Origin: Ardenticatenaceae bacterium
GTDB taxonomy: Bacteria; Chloroflexota; Anaerolineae; Promineifilales; Promineifilaceae
Length of the DNA: 64,000 bases
Reading direction: 5' to 3'
Assembly: GCA_020634315.1 (NCBI GenBank)
Contig: JACKBV010000010.1
Span: 65,911 to 129,910 of the forward strand
Below are positions 18,530 through 27,647 of the stretch, piece by piece; positions within the stretch are counted from its first letter, which is position 1; every line of letters starts with the position of its first letter. The position numbers and the translations under genes were made by a program. The notes beneath the pieces were generated by a model, which saw only the letters and a program-made list of their open reading frames with translations, was not told the DNA's origin and made no database searches.

Positions 18530-19489
18530 TTAATCCAGTTCGTCGAGAACTGTACGATACAGCGTATCGGCGCGAATATCCTCTAATGCGTGGCAGGGCG
18601 CGTCTAATTTGTCGGCCAGCACACGCGCCAACCCCTGATCAAAAGCAGGATGCTCCATATTGATGACAACCGAGCGCACACTTGCCTCGCGGATGAGTGC
18701 GGCAATGCGGTGCGCTTCTTCCTGTGGGGCCATATCGCTCAGGCTGACATTGCCTGCGCCATCGGTCAGCAAAATCATCATTTGTTGCACATCGGGATGG
18801 GTATAGGATTCCTGGCGAAACACCTCAAAAGCAAGCATGAGTCCGGCTGATAAGGGTGTTTTCCCGCCAACGGCGATGTCGGCCAGCTTTTTCTTGGCGA
18901 GCTGTGGTGAATTGGTGGGGGGTAGTACCAGGTTGGCATCATTTTTGTTGAAGACGATCAGGCCAACACGGTCGCGCCGTTGATAGGCGTCGGTGAGCAG
19001 CGACATGATGGCGCTTTTCGTCGCTTCCATGCGTTCGGCGACGGCCATGCTCCAACTGGCATCGACGACAAAGAGGATGAGATTGGCGGTGCGCCGCACG
19101 CGCACTTTTTCGCGCAGGTCTTGTTTTTCCAGAGCCAGTGCCAGTTTGGAGCGATCACGATTTAGTTGGTATGGGGCGGCGGCACGCAGCGTCGCGTCAA
19201 AAGCGAGGTCGGTGACTCTGCGGGTGCGGGGCAAACGCGCCTGGATGTAACGGCCGCGTTTGCGATCTGTCTTAGTACGAGAACGCCGCCCCGCCTGTTT
19301 ACGCGTCAGCTTGTCGAGCTGCGTGTCCAGACGGCGCGGCATAAATTCTTGTTTGGATTTGATTTTTTGACCCCCGTCCCACCAATGCCCTTCCTGGGGT
19401 GTTTGTGGGACGGTTTGCGGGCCAGCTTCTACCTGTGCTGTTTCAGCCCCTTCTTCGGTGGCTTCATCGGTATCTAACGGTTTTTTTTT
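18530..19489 (-). CDS. chlD: ChlD/BchD-like chelatase VWA subunit (C-terminal part, -1 frame relative to chlI)
   Basis: About 319 residues if read from the slippery A-run. It begins with an acidic, Glu/Thr/Pro-rich linker (KKPLDTDEATEEGAETAQVE), then the ChlD segment RGRYIQARLP and ATLRAAAPYQ, then a VWA domain with a MIDAS motif LFVVDASWSM (DxSxS, here DASWS), TPLSAGLMLA and ILLTDGAGN. The only ATG in the frame (19342) lacks a ribosome-binding site and would drop the linker and conserved residues. The frame is open up to the A9 run at 19481-19489 inside the end of chlI. The likely product is therefore a ChlI-ChlD fusion made by -1 frameshifting. It inserts Mg or Co into a tetrapyrrole with a ChlH/CobN partner that is not in this window. 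Confidence 0.8.
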   Translation of the reverse strand, partial: KKKPLDTDEATEEGAETAQVEAGPQTVPQTPQEGHWWDGGQKIKSKQEFMPRRLDTQLDKLTRKQAGRRSRTKTDRKRGRYIQARLPRTRRVTDLAFDATLRAAAPYQLNRDRSKLALALEKQDLREKVRVRRTANLILFVVDASWSMAVAERMEATKSAIMSLLTDAYQRRDRVGLIVFNKNDANLVLPPTNSPQLAKKKLADIAVGGKTPLSAGLMLAFEVFRQESYTHPDVQQMMILLTDGAGNVSLSDMAPQEEAHRIAALIREASVRSVVINMEHPAFDQGLARVLADKLDAPCHALEDIRADTLYRTVLDELD

Positions 19490-20580
19490 ACCGATTCGCT
19501 TTCTTGGGTCATTTCGTCTTGCGGTTCGCCGCTGTCGCTCATGCCCATTTCTTGCTGCACGTCTTCCAGGCGTTCTTGTAAGTCTTGGGAGGAGATGACT
19601 TGTTCTTGGAACGGCCGTCCCTTAACCCGATGCGGCAGTGCTAACTCAGCCGCCAGGATGATGTCGCGGTCGGTGATGCGTTCCCGCCCTTGCAGCGCTG
19701 CGTGCGCCTGTGCGCCGCGCAAAATCACCAGATCAGCGCGATGCCCGTCTACTTGCATGGAACCGGTTAATCCGGCAATAGAGACGAGATCGCGGCGGCT
19801 GTATTGCACCTCATTGACAGCTTCGCGTGCCCGTGAAATTTGTGTCGATAACGTTTTCTCGTCGTCCGCCCACTGTTCGCGGAAGCCGTTGGGGTCTACT
19901 TCAAAGGCGATGCGGCGCTCCATGATTTCCACACGCTGACGTGTGTCGCTGATACCGCTGATGTTCACGGAAAAAGCGAAACGGTCTAGCAGCTGTGGCC
20001 GCAAATCTCCTTCTTCCGGGTTCATGGTTCCCACCAGGATGAATTTGGCTGGATGGACAAAGCTAATCCCTTCTCGTTCGACAACGTTGATGCCCATTGC
20101 TGCTGAATCAAGGAGCAAATCGACAACATGATCATCCAGGAGATTGACTTCGTCTACGTACAACAGGCCACGATTGGCAGAGGCCAGGATTCCCGATTCG
20201 AAATGCTTTTCCCCGCGCTGGATGGCTTTTTCAATGTCGAGCGTGCCCACCACGCGATCTTCAGTCGCGCTAACCGGCAAATCGACGAAAGAGGTGCGCC
20301 GCCAGGTGGATGGCGCGGTGCCATCGGCATGCCGTGTGCGGCAGTCATCACACCAGGCATCTGGGCGGTTTGGGTCGCAGCCAAAACGGCAGTCAGAGAC
20401 GACTTCAATGTCTGGTAACAGCGCGGCCAATGCGCGGGCGGCGGTGGATTTTGCCGTACCGCGTTCGCCACGAATGAGCACCCCGCCAATTTGTGGGTTA
20501 ACGGCATTCAGGATTAACGCTCGCTTCATGCGTTCCTGGCCTACAATTGCAGTAAAAGGAAAGACGACTCGCCGTGCCAT
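19474..20580 (-). CDS. chlI: ChlI/BchI-like chelatase AAA+ ATPase subunit
   Basis: 368 residues. AAA+ motor of the magnesium/cobalt chelatase family. The N-terminus MARRVVFPFTAIVGQERMKRA, Walker A GERGTAKSTAARAL (about 39), Walker B GLLYVDEVNLLDDHVVDLL, and sensor segments VGTMNPEEGDLRPQLLDRF and LRGAQAHAALQGRERIT are all classic. A four-Cys insert (CRFGCDPNRPDAWCDDC) follows the Walker A helix, as in many ChlI/cobalt-type homologues. The C-terminal tail is acidic and ends at a stop immediately after the A9 slippery run, so two products (short ChlI, long ChlI-D) are expected. Whether the complex serves chlorophyll or cobalamin synthesis is undecided. Confidence 0.88.
   Translation of the reverse strand: MARRVVFPFTAIVGQERMKRALILNAVNPQIGGVLIRGERGTAKSTAARALAALLPDIEVVSDCRFGCDPNRPDAWCDDCRTRHADGTAPSTWRRTSFVDLPVSATEDRVVGTLDIEKAIQRGEKHFESGILASANRGLLYVDEVNLLDDHVVDLLLDSAAMGINVVEREGISFVHPAKFILVGTMNPEEGDLRPQLLDRFAFSVNISGISDTRQRVEIMERRIAFEVDPNGFREQWADDEKTLSTQISRAREAVNEVQYSRRDLVSIAGLTGSMQVDGHRADLVILRGAQAHAALQGRERITDRDIILAAELALPHRVKGRPFQEQVISSQDLQERLEDVQQEMGMSDSGEPQDEMTQESESVKKNR
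19481..19489 (-). promoter_or_regulatory. Candidate -1 ribosomal frameshift site (A9 run)
   Basis: On the coding strand the zero frame reads GTA AAA AAA AAC CGT TAG. The A_AAA_AAA heptamer lies exactly at the chlI/chlD transition, and the zero-frame stop comes two codons later. Slipping back one base opens the long chlD frame. A GC-rich 9-bp stem (CCGTCCCAC 19374-19382 with GTGGGACGG 19405-19413) lies about 67 nt downstream, further away than usual stimulators. A homopolymer sequencing error would give the same picture. Confidence 0.65.
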
Positions 20581-20859
20581 ATATTTCTCCGATGATCTGG
20601 TATCGGTAGTCTATTTGTGGTTAGGTTGTCTATAAACCGCTGACCGTTACTGACTACCTGTCGCTAATTACAGGACGATGGGATTATACTGCATGGGCAG
20701 AGGGGAGCAACCGAGAATCATGGGCTGAGTTGGTTTTTTAAGGAGGATTGTTTACAATCACCTGCTCTGAAAATGGAGATGGGGAAGCCGGGAGCTTCTA
20801 CTTCACTCTTCTACTTTTTTAATTTTTATCTGGTATTCAGAGTTGATTTTTGTGGTGTG

Positions 20860-21666
20860 ATGATGAGACGTATACCGAAGGAACCATTTGCTGATGAGCG
20901 GGGCGTTATTGTGATGGCGCATCGCGGCGGCAGTAAACGCTGGCCGGAGAATACGATGCTGGCGTTTCAAAATGCTGCTGACTTGGGCGTGGATGGCCTG
21001 GAATTGGACATTCGCAGCACGGCCGATGGCGTGCTGGTGGTGATTCATGATGAGACGGTGGATCGGGTGACAAACGGCCGTGGCCCGGTGCATGATTTTA
21101 CGTTGGCTGAGTTGCAGCAGCTTGACGCAGGTTATCATTGGACGAATGATGGTGGGCAAAGTTACCCGTTTCGCGGCCAGGGGGTGACGATTCCAACATT
21201 GGCTGAGGTGTTTGCGGCTTTCCCGCATTTGTGGATTAACATTGACATTAAGCAGTCTGACCCGCCGATTGTGGAGCCTTTTGTGGCTTTGCTGCATGAG
21301 ATGGGAATGGTGGGGCAGGTGTGTGTGGGGTCGTTTGCGGAGGAGACGGTACAGCAGTTTCGGCAGGCGTGCCCGGATGCGGCAACGGCCGCTTCCTTGC
21401 CAGAAGCGCAGCGCTTGTTTGTCTTGAGCCGCCTGGGTTTGGGGGCGTTGTACCGTGGCGGGGCGACGGCGATGCAGCTGCCGGAGGTGGAAGGGCGGCT
21501 GCGGATTGTGACGCCTGGTTTTGTGCGTGCGGCGCATCGGCAGGGGGTGGCTGTTCATGTGTGGACGGTCGATGATGTGACGGGGATGCAGCGTTTGCGG
21601 CAGATGGGGGTGGATGGTCTGATTACGGATTGCCCTGATTTGCTGCTGCGGTTGGTGGGACGATGA
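20860..21666 (+). CDS. Glycerophosphodiester phosphodiesterase
   Basis: About 268 residues. Hydrolyses glycerophosphodiesters to glycerol-3-phosphate and an alcohol, using a TIM-barrel GDPD fold. Motifs: IVMAHRGGSKRWPENTMLAF (catalytic His and Glu), GVDGLELDIRSTADGVLVVIHDE (metal ligands Glu, Asp and the second catalytic His) and the late W-T-V-D-D segment VHVWTVDDVTGMQRL. The frame is open to 20773, but that extension is hydrophobic and unrelated to the family, so a start at the ATG pair near 20860 is chosen without a strong ribosome-binding site. The stop overlaps the next ATG, forming an operon with the Nudix and phosphoesterase genes. Confidence 0.88.
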   Translation: MMRRIPKEPFADERGVIVMAHRGGSKRWPENTMLAFQNAADLGVDGLELDIRSTADGVLVVIHDETVDRVTNGRGPVHDFTLAELQQLDAGYHWTNDGGQSYPFRGQGVTIPTLAEVFAAFPHLWINIDIKQSDPPIVEPFVALLHEMGMVGQVCVGSFAEETVQQFRQACPDAATAASLPEAQRLFVLSRLGLGALYRGGATAMQLPEVEGRLRIVTPGFVRAAHRQGVAVHVWTVDDVTGMQRLRQMGVDGLITDCPDLLLRLVGR

Positions 21667-22079
21667 TGCCATTACGACAGCGAGCGAGTCTGGTTATTGT
21701 ACGCGATGAGATGATGTTGTTGATTTACCGGTATCGAAACGGCCGTTCCTATTACATTTTGCCGGGCGGCGGTGTCGAACCGGGGGAGAGCCTGGCCGAA
21801 GCGGCGGTGCGTGAAGCCGCCGAGGAAACCAGTTTGCAGGTTGTGCTTGGCCCGCAATTGTGGCAGCGGGAACTGGAAGAACAGATTGAAACGGCGTTCC
21901 TCATCACGCAGTTTGAAGGCACGCCACGGCTGGGTGATCCTGAATTTTTGCGCCAATCACCGGATAATTTGTATCGTTTGGAGTGGGTTCCATTTGCCGA
22001 GGTAAATGAGTTGATTCGTTACCCTGCGCCAGTGGAGTGGGGCGCGATTGAGGCGGCGCTGGGGCGAGGTGCATCGTGA
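21663..22079 (+). CDS. Nudix hydrolase
   Basis: 138 residues. The full Nudix box is present as GGGVEPGESLAEAAVREAAE followed by ETSL, matching GX5EX7REUXEEXGU with Thr-Ser in place of Gly-U near the end. Nudix enzymes hydrolyse nucleoside diphosphates linked to another moiety using Mg. The substrate (oxidised dNTP, ADP-ribose, NADH and so on) cannot be inferred. Overlaps the upstream GDPD gene by 4 nt and the downstream phosphoesterase by 4 nt, which suggests translational coupling. Confidence 0.88.
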   Translation: MMPLRQRASLVIVRDEMMLLIYRYRNGRSYYILPGGGVEPGESLAEAAVREAAEETSLQVVLGPQLWQRELEEQIETAFLITQFEGTPRLGDPEFLRQSPDNLYRLEWVPFAEVNELIRYPAPVEWGAIEAALGRGAS

Positions 22080-22921
22080 AAAGGTTGTTGGGGGGGGCGT
22101 TGTTGGCTGGGGGAACGGCCGTTATCTCTGGGTATACCTATGCCCGGCACATCGAGCCACAACGCCTGGTAACAGAGCATGTGATACTGCCTATCGCCGG
22201 GCTGCCAGCCGCTTTTGCCGGTTTTACTGTGGTCATCATGAGTGATTTTCACCTGCACCCGCTGTACACGCAGCTTGATCTGATCCAGCGAGCGGTGGCG
22301 ACTGCCAACCAACTCCAGCCCGATCTCATTGCCTTGCCCGGTGATTTTATCGTTTCTCGCTTGCGCGTGATGGATGCGCTGGCACCGGTATTGGGACAAC
22401 TGCGTGCTCGTCATGGGGTTTATGCGGTGCTTGGCAACCATGATGCCCGTCATGGCCCACGCCTGATTCGCGATGTGCTGGGCGATGTCGGGATTCCGGT
22501 GTTGGTGAACGAAGGTGTTTTATTAACTCATCGGGATGCGCATTTGTACGTGGCTGGCGTGGATAATTGCAGTCGGGGTTATCCAGATTTAGCACAGGCG
22601 CTGGCTGCTTCTCCGCCAGATGCGGGGCTGCCCGGTGGAACGCCCGTGATTTTGTTGGCGCACGAACCTGATTTTGCGGATCAATTTGCGCAAGATGAGC
22701 GGGTGACGCTGCAATTATCGGGGCATACACACGGGGGACAAATTCGTTTGCCGCTGTGGGGGCCGGTGGTGCTGCCGGAATACGGCCGTTTCTATCACTC
22801 CGGTCTTTATCGCATTCGCCAGATGTGGCTTTACACGACACGCGGCATTGGCACCAATGGGCTGCCGCTGCGCTTCCTGTGCCCGCCAGAGATCACACAC
22901 CTGACTTTGATGCCTGCTTGA
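22076..22921 (+). CDS. Membrane-anchored calcineurin-like metallophosphoesterase (YkuE-type)
   Basis: 281 residues starting at GTG. The N-terminus has a short hydrophobic anchor (LLGGALLAGGTAVISGYTYA). Metal-binding motifs in order: VVIMSDFHLHP (D-x-H), LIALPGDFIV (GD, where GDF replaces the usual GDxxD/N), YAVLGNHDARHG (GNHD), ILLAHEPDF (H) and LQLSGHTHGGQIRLP (GHTHGGQ). This order matches the YkuE/YaeI group that acts on phospholipid headgroups, for example UDP-diacylglucosamine-like substrates. The coupling with a glycerophosphodiesterase and a Nudix enzyme suggests a phospholipid turnover operon, which is inference. Confidence 0.85.
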   Translation: MKRLLGGALLAGGTAVISGYTYARHIEPQRLVTEHVILPIAGLPAAFAGFTVVIMSDFHLHPLYTQLDLIQRAVATANQLQPDLIALPGDFIVSRLRVMDALAPVLGQLRARHGVYAVLGNHDARHGPRLIRDVLGDVGIPVLVNEGVLLTHRDAHLYVAGVDNCSRGYPDLAQALAASPPDAGLPGGTPVILLAHEPDFADQFAQDERVTLQLSGHTHGGQIRLPLWGPVVLPEYGRFYHSGLYRIRQMWLYTTRGIGTNGLPLRFLCPPEITHLTLMPA

Positions 22922-22955
22922 TTGGTCGCTGCTTACAGCAGCGCACGGTCGCTGC

Positions 22956-23624
22956 TTAAAGCCGCGCACAGTGCAGTTTACGGCCGCCCGTGTGGCTCAG
23001 CCACAACTCCCCATTGGCCCAGGCCAATCCCATCGGCAGAAAATCAATGGCATAGCGCCCTAATTCACGGCCGTTTTGCGGGTCTAGTTGCAGAATGGCA
23101 AATTGCGGCGTGTCGCTGGTCCAGTCAAAGCCCTGATTAACTGGGTCAAAGGCCATGGTTAATGGCACGCCAACCCACAGTGCGCCATCATAATATTCCA
23201 GACCCCCACCTGCTACCGGTATGGAAAGGGTTCGCTCGACCTGGTGTGTTTCCGGGTTGATGGCGAGCAGCTTGCCCTGCTGCTGCGACACAGCCCATAA
23301 TTGCTGTCCATCCCAGGCCAAACCCGACAACCAGCCCTGATCGACGAGGGCGATGGTGTCATCAAAGTCATTGCTGAGTGGGTTGATGCTGCGCAGGTAA
23401 TCGGCGTCGTGCAGCGATTGCCACAAATGGGTGCCATCCCAGGTGATGCCGCTCAGGTTGCCGGGGCAGAGAAAGGTTTTGACAACTTGCATGTTGGCTG
23501 TGTCGATCTGGTATAGGGTTCCTGTGACGTAATCGGAATTCCAAAGGAAACGGCCGTCCCAGGTCAACCCCACCGGCCCACGTCCTGGCGCGTCATATGT
23601 CGCCATGATTTGTAACTTGTTCAT
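22956..23624 (-). CDS. Beta-propeller protein resembling glutamine cyclotransferase / YncE-like
   Basis: 222 residues made of repeating blades with GLTWDGRFLWNSDYVTGTLY, GITWDGTHLWQSLHDADYL, GLAWDGQQLWAVSQQQGKL and GLAWANGELWLSHTG. Each blade has a G-hydrophobic-xWDG-xxLW pattern typical of glutamine-cyclotransferase-like and NHL-like propellers. There is no signal peptide, so it is probably cytoplasmic. It overlaps the upstream hydrolase gene by 4 nt (ATGA) and is the last gene of that small operon. The function is not known. Confidence 0.6.
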   Translation of the reverse strand: MNKLQIMATYDAPGRGPVGLTWDGRFLWNSDYVTGTLYQIDTANMQVVKTFLCPGNLSGITWDGTHLWQSLHDADYLRSINPLSNDFDDTIALVDQGWLSGLAWDGQQLWAVSQQQGKLLAINPETHQVERTLSIPVAGGGLEYYDGALWVGVPLTMAFDPVNQGFDWTSDTPQFAILQLDPQNGRELGRYAIDFLPMGLAWANGELWLSHTGGRKLHCARL

Positions 23625-24691
23625 CGCCGCGCCTCTCTTTCCAGATTTTTAGCCGCAGGGACAGATGCCTTATCGCGGCTGTCCGGCCGCTGCTCATGAA
23701 TCCATGTCACCATTTCTAATAGGAATTCACCCGAAACATCTTGAACCTTTTCCAGGCGGCGTGGCTCTCGCAAACTGTCATACAGAGCCTGAACATTTTG
23801 GGTGACGCCGCCCATCGGGTGATTTTCGTGATGCACCAGCACCGTGGGGCGCGGGGCAATGTGCCCCACATAGCGCGGCAAGAAAAAGGTGTGTGGATTC
23901 TTGTTTTGAAAGACATGAGCAGGGGCCAGGCCAGATTGCGCACGACCAATGGCTACCAGCCCGCGAATATTTGGCGTGCGCGATGCCCACATTAACGCCA
24001 GCCCGGATGCCAGCGGCTGGGCAATGATTGTTGGCTCGTTGGGCAGCATTTGAATCAGCAGGCGCAAATCTTCCCAGAGTTGCTCTGGCGTCAACAAATC
24101 ATGCATGCTGGCGTGGAGCAAGTACCGAAACGGGTCGAGTCCGTAAACACTGTAACCCGCTTCTGCCAATGCTGCGCATAACTCATCATCTGTGCGGCTG
24201 AAATTCCCGTAGCTTGACAGATAGAGAATGGTAGGCGGGGATAGTTCAGCGCCAGTTGGTTTGTAATAGTAGCTTTCCATGACGGTGCCGGGGCGCAGCG
24301 GCCATACATAGACACGTCCTTGTCTGGAATAGGGAAAACCAAAAAAGCCAAAGTTTATTTTGGGGCCGAATCGCTCTTCGGCCCATGCTTTGACTGCTGC
24401 CAGGTCAAGATTGAAGTTTAGATCACCTGGCAAGCCATCACTGTCCCCTGTGCTGCGCAGGTCAAAGACGAGGTGTGCAATTTTGCCATCGGGGCCATAT
24501 GATTTGACTTCTTGACGCGCACAGGCAATGATGCTGGTTTTGGTTAATGGGAATTTGGGTATCCAGACACGCAGCACTTTAATATCTTTGTCTTCTGCAT
24601 TTGTTGGACGGACAAAGAGCGCGTCTAGATATAAATCGTCGTCGGTTAAAATCCCAAAAGCTTCTTCTGTATATGGTGGTGTGGCGGCCAT
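23621..24691 (-). CDS. Alpha/beta-hydrolase fold protein
   Basis: 356 residues. Features of an alpha/beta hydrolase are visible: a strand and oxyanion-type turn LVFDLRSTGDSDGLPGD (the dGRG-G/S-S-like region), FGFFGFPYSRQGRVYVWPL, and a candidate nucleophile elbow QPLASGLALMWASR, where the Ser sits in a non-canonical ASG context. A late His region is VLVHHENHPMGG. Because the elbow is not GxSxG, catalytic activity is uncertain. It is the first gene of a two-gene unit with the propeller protein. A 216-nt gap separates it from the solute-binding protein gene upstream. Confidence 0.55.
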   Translation of the reverse strand: MAATPPYTEEAFGILTDDDLYLDALFVRPTNAEDKDIKVLRVWIPKFPLTKTSIIACARQEVKSYGPDGKIAHLVFDLRSTGDSDGLPGDLNFNLDLAAVKAWAEERFGPKINFGFFGFPYSRQGRVYVWPLRPGTVMESYYYKPTGAELSPPTILYLSSYGNFSRTDDELCAALAEAGYSVYGLDPFRYLLHASMHDLLTPEQLWEDLRLLIQMLPNEPTIIAQPLASGLALMWASRTPNIRGLVAIGRAQSGLAPAHVFQNKNPHTFFLPRYVGHIAPRPTVLVHHENHPMGGVTQNVQALYDSLREPRRLEKVQDVSGEFLLEMVTWIHEQRPDSRDKASVPAAKNLEREARR

Positions 24692-24907
24692 TCGTTTTTT
24701 CCAGTATTCAATTATTTAGCTGAAATGAGTTATCGCTCTGTGGTGCCGTTCGTTTTGCTTACGACAATGCCGCTGTGTGTTTGTTGATTGGTCGTTTAGG
24801 CAAAAGTACGGCATGGTTTGTTCATTTGCTGAAAGTTAGGATATTGTCTCGATGCTTTGCCAGATGGTGATGGGTTTTTCCGCTCATCATTCTGCAAATC
24901 AATGGGG

Positions 24908-26515
24908 TTATGGATTGTCAGGTGTATCCGACTCTTGATCATACGGGTAATTGGGCAGGAAGTCTATAACCCTTATGTACGCCTCTTGCAATGTTTTTTC
25001 TGTGTTGAAATATCCGCTGAGCATCTCTTGTAAAACGATGGAGAAGGTCAGGTTTTCGTATAAATCGGTGATGAGTGCGCCTTGCCCTTGCGGCAAGCCC
25101 CAACGGTTAGATGTGGCGATGCCGTTCCGCAGTTGGGTGATGAGTTCTGTGCCGTAAATGTCTTGCAGGCTTTGGCTGCTGTTGGCGATGGGTGTTGTGC
25201 CCCAGGCGTCGATAAAGCGACGGGGGTCGTCGGTTGTGCCCAGGCGCAAGGGGACTTTGCGTTCTGTTTCGACTTGCAGCCAGGTTTCGTAGCCTTCATT
25301 GAACCAGAATTTGGCAAAGGCAACGGCCGTTTCCCTGTCCGCCTTATTCGTAATGCCCAAATACGTTAAATGGCCGTAATCAGTGCCGTTGATTTGCGTG
25401 AGAATACCACTGTTTTGTGCCAGATAGGCGGAATTGGTGGCGCACTCGGCACAAGTGGGGCGAACATTGGCATCCAGTCCGGCCAACTGCGGCAAGATGT
25501 GCGGTGGGCTGATGATCATGGCACCACGGCCGAATAAATAAGCGTTGCGCGTGCTGGTGTCCGTCTGTACACCGGTCGGGCTGTAGTTGTGGATGATTTC
25601 ATAGTAGAAATCCAACGCTTCCTGGCATGCAGGCTCGCGCAGCAAGACGCGTCCTTCGTCGTTGATGAGCTGACAGTTGTTGGCAACGGCGAGATATTCG
25701 AACACCTGCTGTGTGCTGACCAGGTTCGATTCGGTTGGCGCGACGAAACCGGCGATTAGATTTTCGCTGTCGAAGAGTGTTTCTGCGGCCGTAAACATGG
25801 CGGTAAAGGTGTTTGGCGTGTCCAGGTTGCGTTCGCTGAACCAATCCTGGCGGTAGATCAGCAGTTCCAGATAGCCGTCGCTGGGCAAGGCGGCTGTTTG
25901 TCCATTGACTTGCACCAGATTGAGGGCGTCGGGGTTGAAGGTGTCGGGGCCGATGGCGGCAACGGCCGTTGCTGCCGCCTCCGTATCGAGAATGCCCCGC
26001 TCTGCCCAGCCCACCGTGTAGGCGATGGGGTGGATGATGATGTCGGGAAGGTCGTAAGCGGAAGAGATAACGGCCGTTTCCACCAGTTTGGGCAGCAAGG
26101 CCGGGTCAACCATCCGCAGCTCCACATTTGCCGGATAAGACGCCACAAACGCGTCGATCATGCTGTTCAGGGCTGCTTCATGCGCCGGCGATGTCTCGTT
26201 GACCCAGATGGTAAGCGAGGGCGCATCGTTGGCGGCGGCAAGTGTGGCTGCGGGCGCACTCAAATTGCCGCCGGGGGTGGGGGTTGGTGCTTCTATAAGG
26301 AGAGGCGGTTGCGCTGTGGGGCTGGGAACGGCCGTTTGCGCAGCTTCTGTAGCCACGCGCGGCGGCGTCAGCAGCGATTGACAGCCCAACAAAAGCCAGA
26401 GCAGGGAGAATAAAACGATACTGAGGCGGTACTTGACACCAAGCTGGTGCCTGGTCGCAAAAAACGCGGGATTCTTTTGCGCCGCGTGCGGCGAATCATA
26501 ACGATACAATTTCAT
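24908..26515 (-). CDS. ABC transporter extracellular solute-binding lipoprotein (family 1)
   Basis: 535 residues. The N-terminal region has a hydrophobic segment followed by a lipobox-like LLLGCQS, then a Pro/Thr/Ala-rich linker (residues 50-95), so the mature protein is probably lipid-anchored outside the membrane. The body shows the family 1 (MalE/UgpB type) pattern: LTIWVNETSPAHEAALNSMI, LYRQDWFSERNLDTPNTF and FAKFWFNEGYETWLQVETER. The ligand is unknown (sugar or oligosaccharide is most common). No permease or ATPase for this system lies nearby, so it is an orphan receptor. The ATG overlaps the coaX stop codon by 4 nt. Confidence 0.85.
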   Translation of the reverse strand: MKLYRYDSPHAAQKNPAFFATRHQLGVKYRLSIVLFSLLWLLLGCQSLLTPPRVATEAAQTAVPSPTAQPPLLIEAPTPTPGGNLSAPAATLAAANDAPSLTIWVNETSPAHEAALNSMIDAFVASYPANVELRMVDPALLPKLVETAVISSAYDLPDIIIHPIAYTVGWAERGILDTEAAATAVAAIGPDTFNPDALNLVQVNGQTAALPSDGYLELLIYRQDWFSERNLDTPNTFTAMFTAAETLFDSENLIAGFVAPTESNLVSTQQVFEYLAVANNCQLINDEGRVLLREPACQEALDFYYEIIHNYSPTGVQTDTSTRNAYLFGRGAMIISPPHILPQLAGLDANVRPTCAECATNSAYLAQNSGILTQINGTDYGHLTYLGITNKADRETAVAFAKFWFNEGYETWLQVETERKVPLRLGTTDDPRRFIDAWGTTPIANSSQSLQDIYGTELITQLRNGIATSNRWGLPQGQGALITDLYENLTFSIVLQEMLSGYFNTEKTLQEAYIRVIDFLPNYPYDQESDTPDNP

Positions 26516-27285
26516 CGAGTTAACCTTTCATGGATCAGCCGCAGGCCGGTCAATGTCAGCCATGGGTCTACATGGGTGATGGCGGTCGTGTGCGGCGTGA
26601 TCAAATCGATCAGGCCGCCCGTGCCAATGACGCGAATCGGCCGTTGCTGATCAGGGTGTTCTTGTTGTAAGCGTTGCAGTAAGCCTTCAATCAGGCTGAC
26701 ATAGCCGAAAATCAGGCCGGATTGCATGGCGTGAATGGTGTTGCGCCCCAAGGTGTGCGGCGGCGCTTCTAGGGCTACATGGCTGAGCTTGGCAGCGCGG
26801 CCCGACAAGGCGTCGGCCGCGAGGCGCAGACCAGGAGCAATCACCCCACCGACGAAGGCGCCAGCGGCCGTGACGACATCCAGTTTGGTGGCTGTGCCCA
26901 TATCGACAATAATGGCCGATTCTCCCCACAGTTTATGCGCGGCTAAGGCGTTGACCAATCTGTCAGCACCGACAGCCGCCGGATTGTCGGTTAAGATTTG
27001 TATGCCCAGGTCGAGGTGGATGCCTGCTTCAATGGGGTTGCAGGCCAGATAGCTTCGGCTGGCCTGGATGAAGGTTTGCGATAACACCGGCACAACGCTG
27101 CAAAAAATGACATGGTCGATAACGGCCGTTTCGCCAGCTTCGGCTAGCAAGCCGCGCAAAAGCAAGCCATATTCATCGGCCGTTTTCTCGTGAACGGTAG
27201 ACAGCCGCCATTGCCGCTGCCACACATGACCATCCCAAAGGCCCAAAGTGATGTTGGTATTGCCAATGTCAATGGTTAATAGCAT
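26512..27285 (-). CDS. coaX: Type III pantothenate kinase
   Basis: 257 residues. Phosphorylates pantothenate as the first step of coenzyme A synthesis. The family signature MLLTIDIGNTNITLGLWDG (phosphate-binding DxGNT), GADRLVNALAAHKLWG, IIVDMGTATKLDVV and GGVIAPGLRLAADALSGRAA (with GTAT replacing the usual GTA) are all present, and the length is normal. It is the leading gene of the pair with the solute-binding lipoprotein. Divergent from the tyrosine autokinase gene across a 362-nt gap. Confidence 0.93.
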   Translation of the reverse strand: MLLTIDIGNTNITLGLWDGHVWQRQWRLSTVHEKTADEYGLLLRGLLAEAGETAVIDHVIFCSVVPVLSQTFIQASRSYLACNPIEAGIHLDLGIQILTDNPAAVGADRLVNALAAHKLWGESAIIVDMGTATKLDVVTAAGAFVGGVIAPGLRLAADALSGRAAKLSHVALEAPPHTLGRNTIHAMQSGLIFGYVSLIEGLLQRLQQEHPDQQRPIRVIGTGGLIDLITPHTTAITHVDPWLTLTGLRLIHERLTR

Positions 27286-27647
27286 AAAAAGTATAAATCC
27301 AGTTGCATAATGGCTTGATTTTATAGGGCGTAAAGGTGTGTGGCAACCCTCCAGGGCAGGATAAGAGGGTGATTCTAAAGTGCGACAGTCAACACCGGCA
27401 AAGAAGATGGGCAGTCATCTACATAAACTGGATAACCAACCCCTAAAATGCATTTAACAAAGTAACCTTACGACCTGGGAAGTTTGTTGAGAAGGGTGCA
27501 TTCCATACACGAGAACCGCACCCTTAAACTCTTGCAAGTTTGACAAAACGAGTTTTCTAGCACATAATTTTCGTGTCATAGTTGCTTAGTTCGCGCTGTA
27601 TTTTTTAAAGTATTTGTTTTAGTCAATTAATGGGGTGAGGAAATTCA
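27286..27647. other. Divergent intergenic region, coaX / tyrosine autokinase
   Basis: No gene found. It is AT-richer on its right half, including an A/T-rich stretch at 27560-27640 next to the BY-kinase start, which probably contains the promoter for the exopolysaccharide kinase. GAGG lies 7 nt before that ATG. No ACGGCCGT palindrome occurs here. Confidence 0.5.

Noticed and set aside
20803..21672. Long minus-strand ORF (289 codons) opposite the glycerophosphodiesterase gene
   Set aside because: It is a shadow of a well-identified gene with the catalytic motifs, and has no ribosome-binding site or family similarity.
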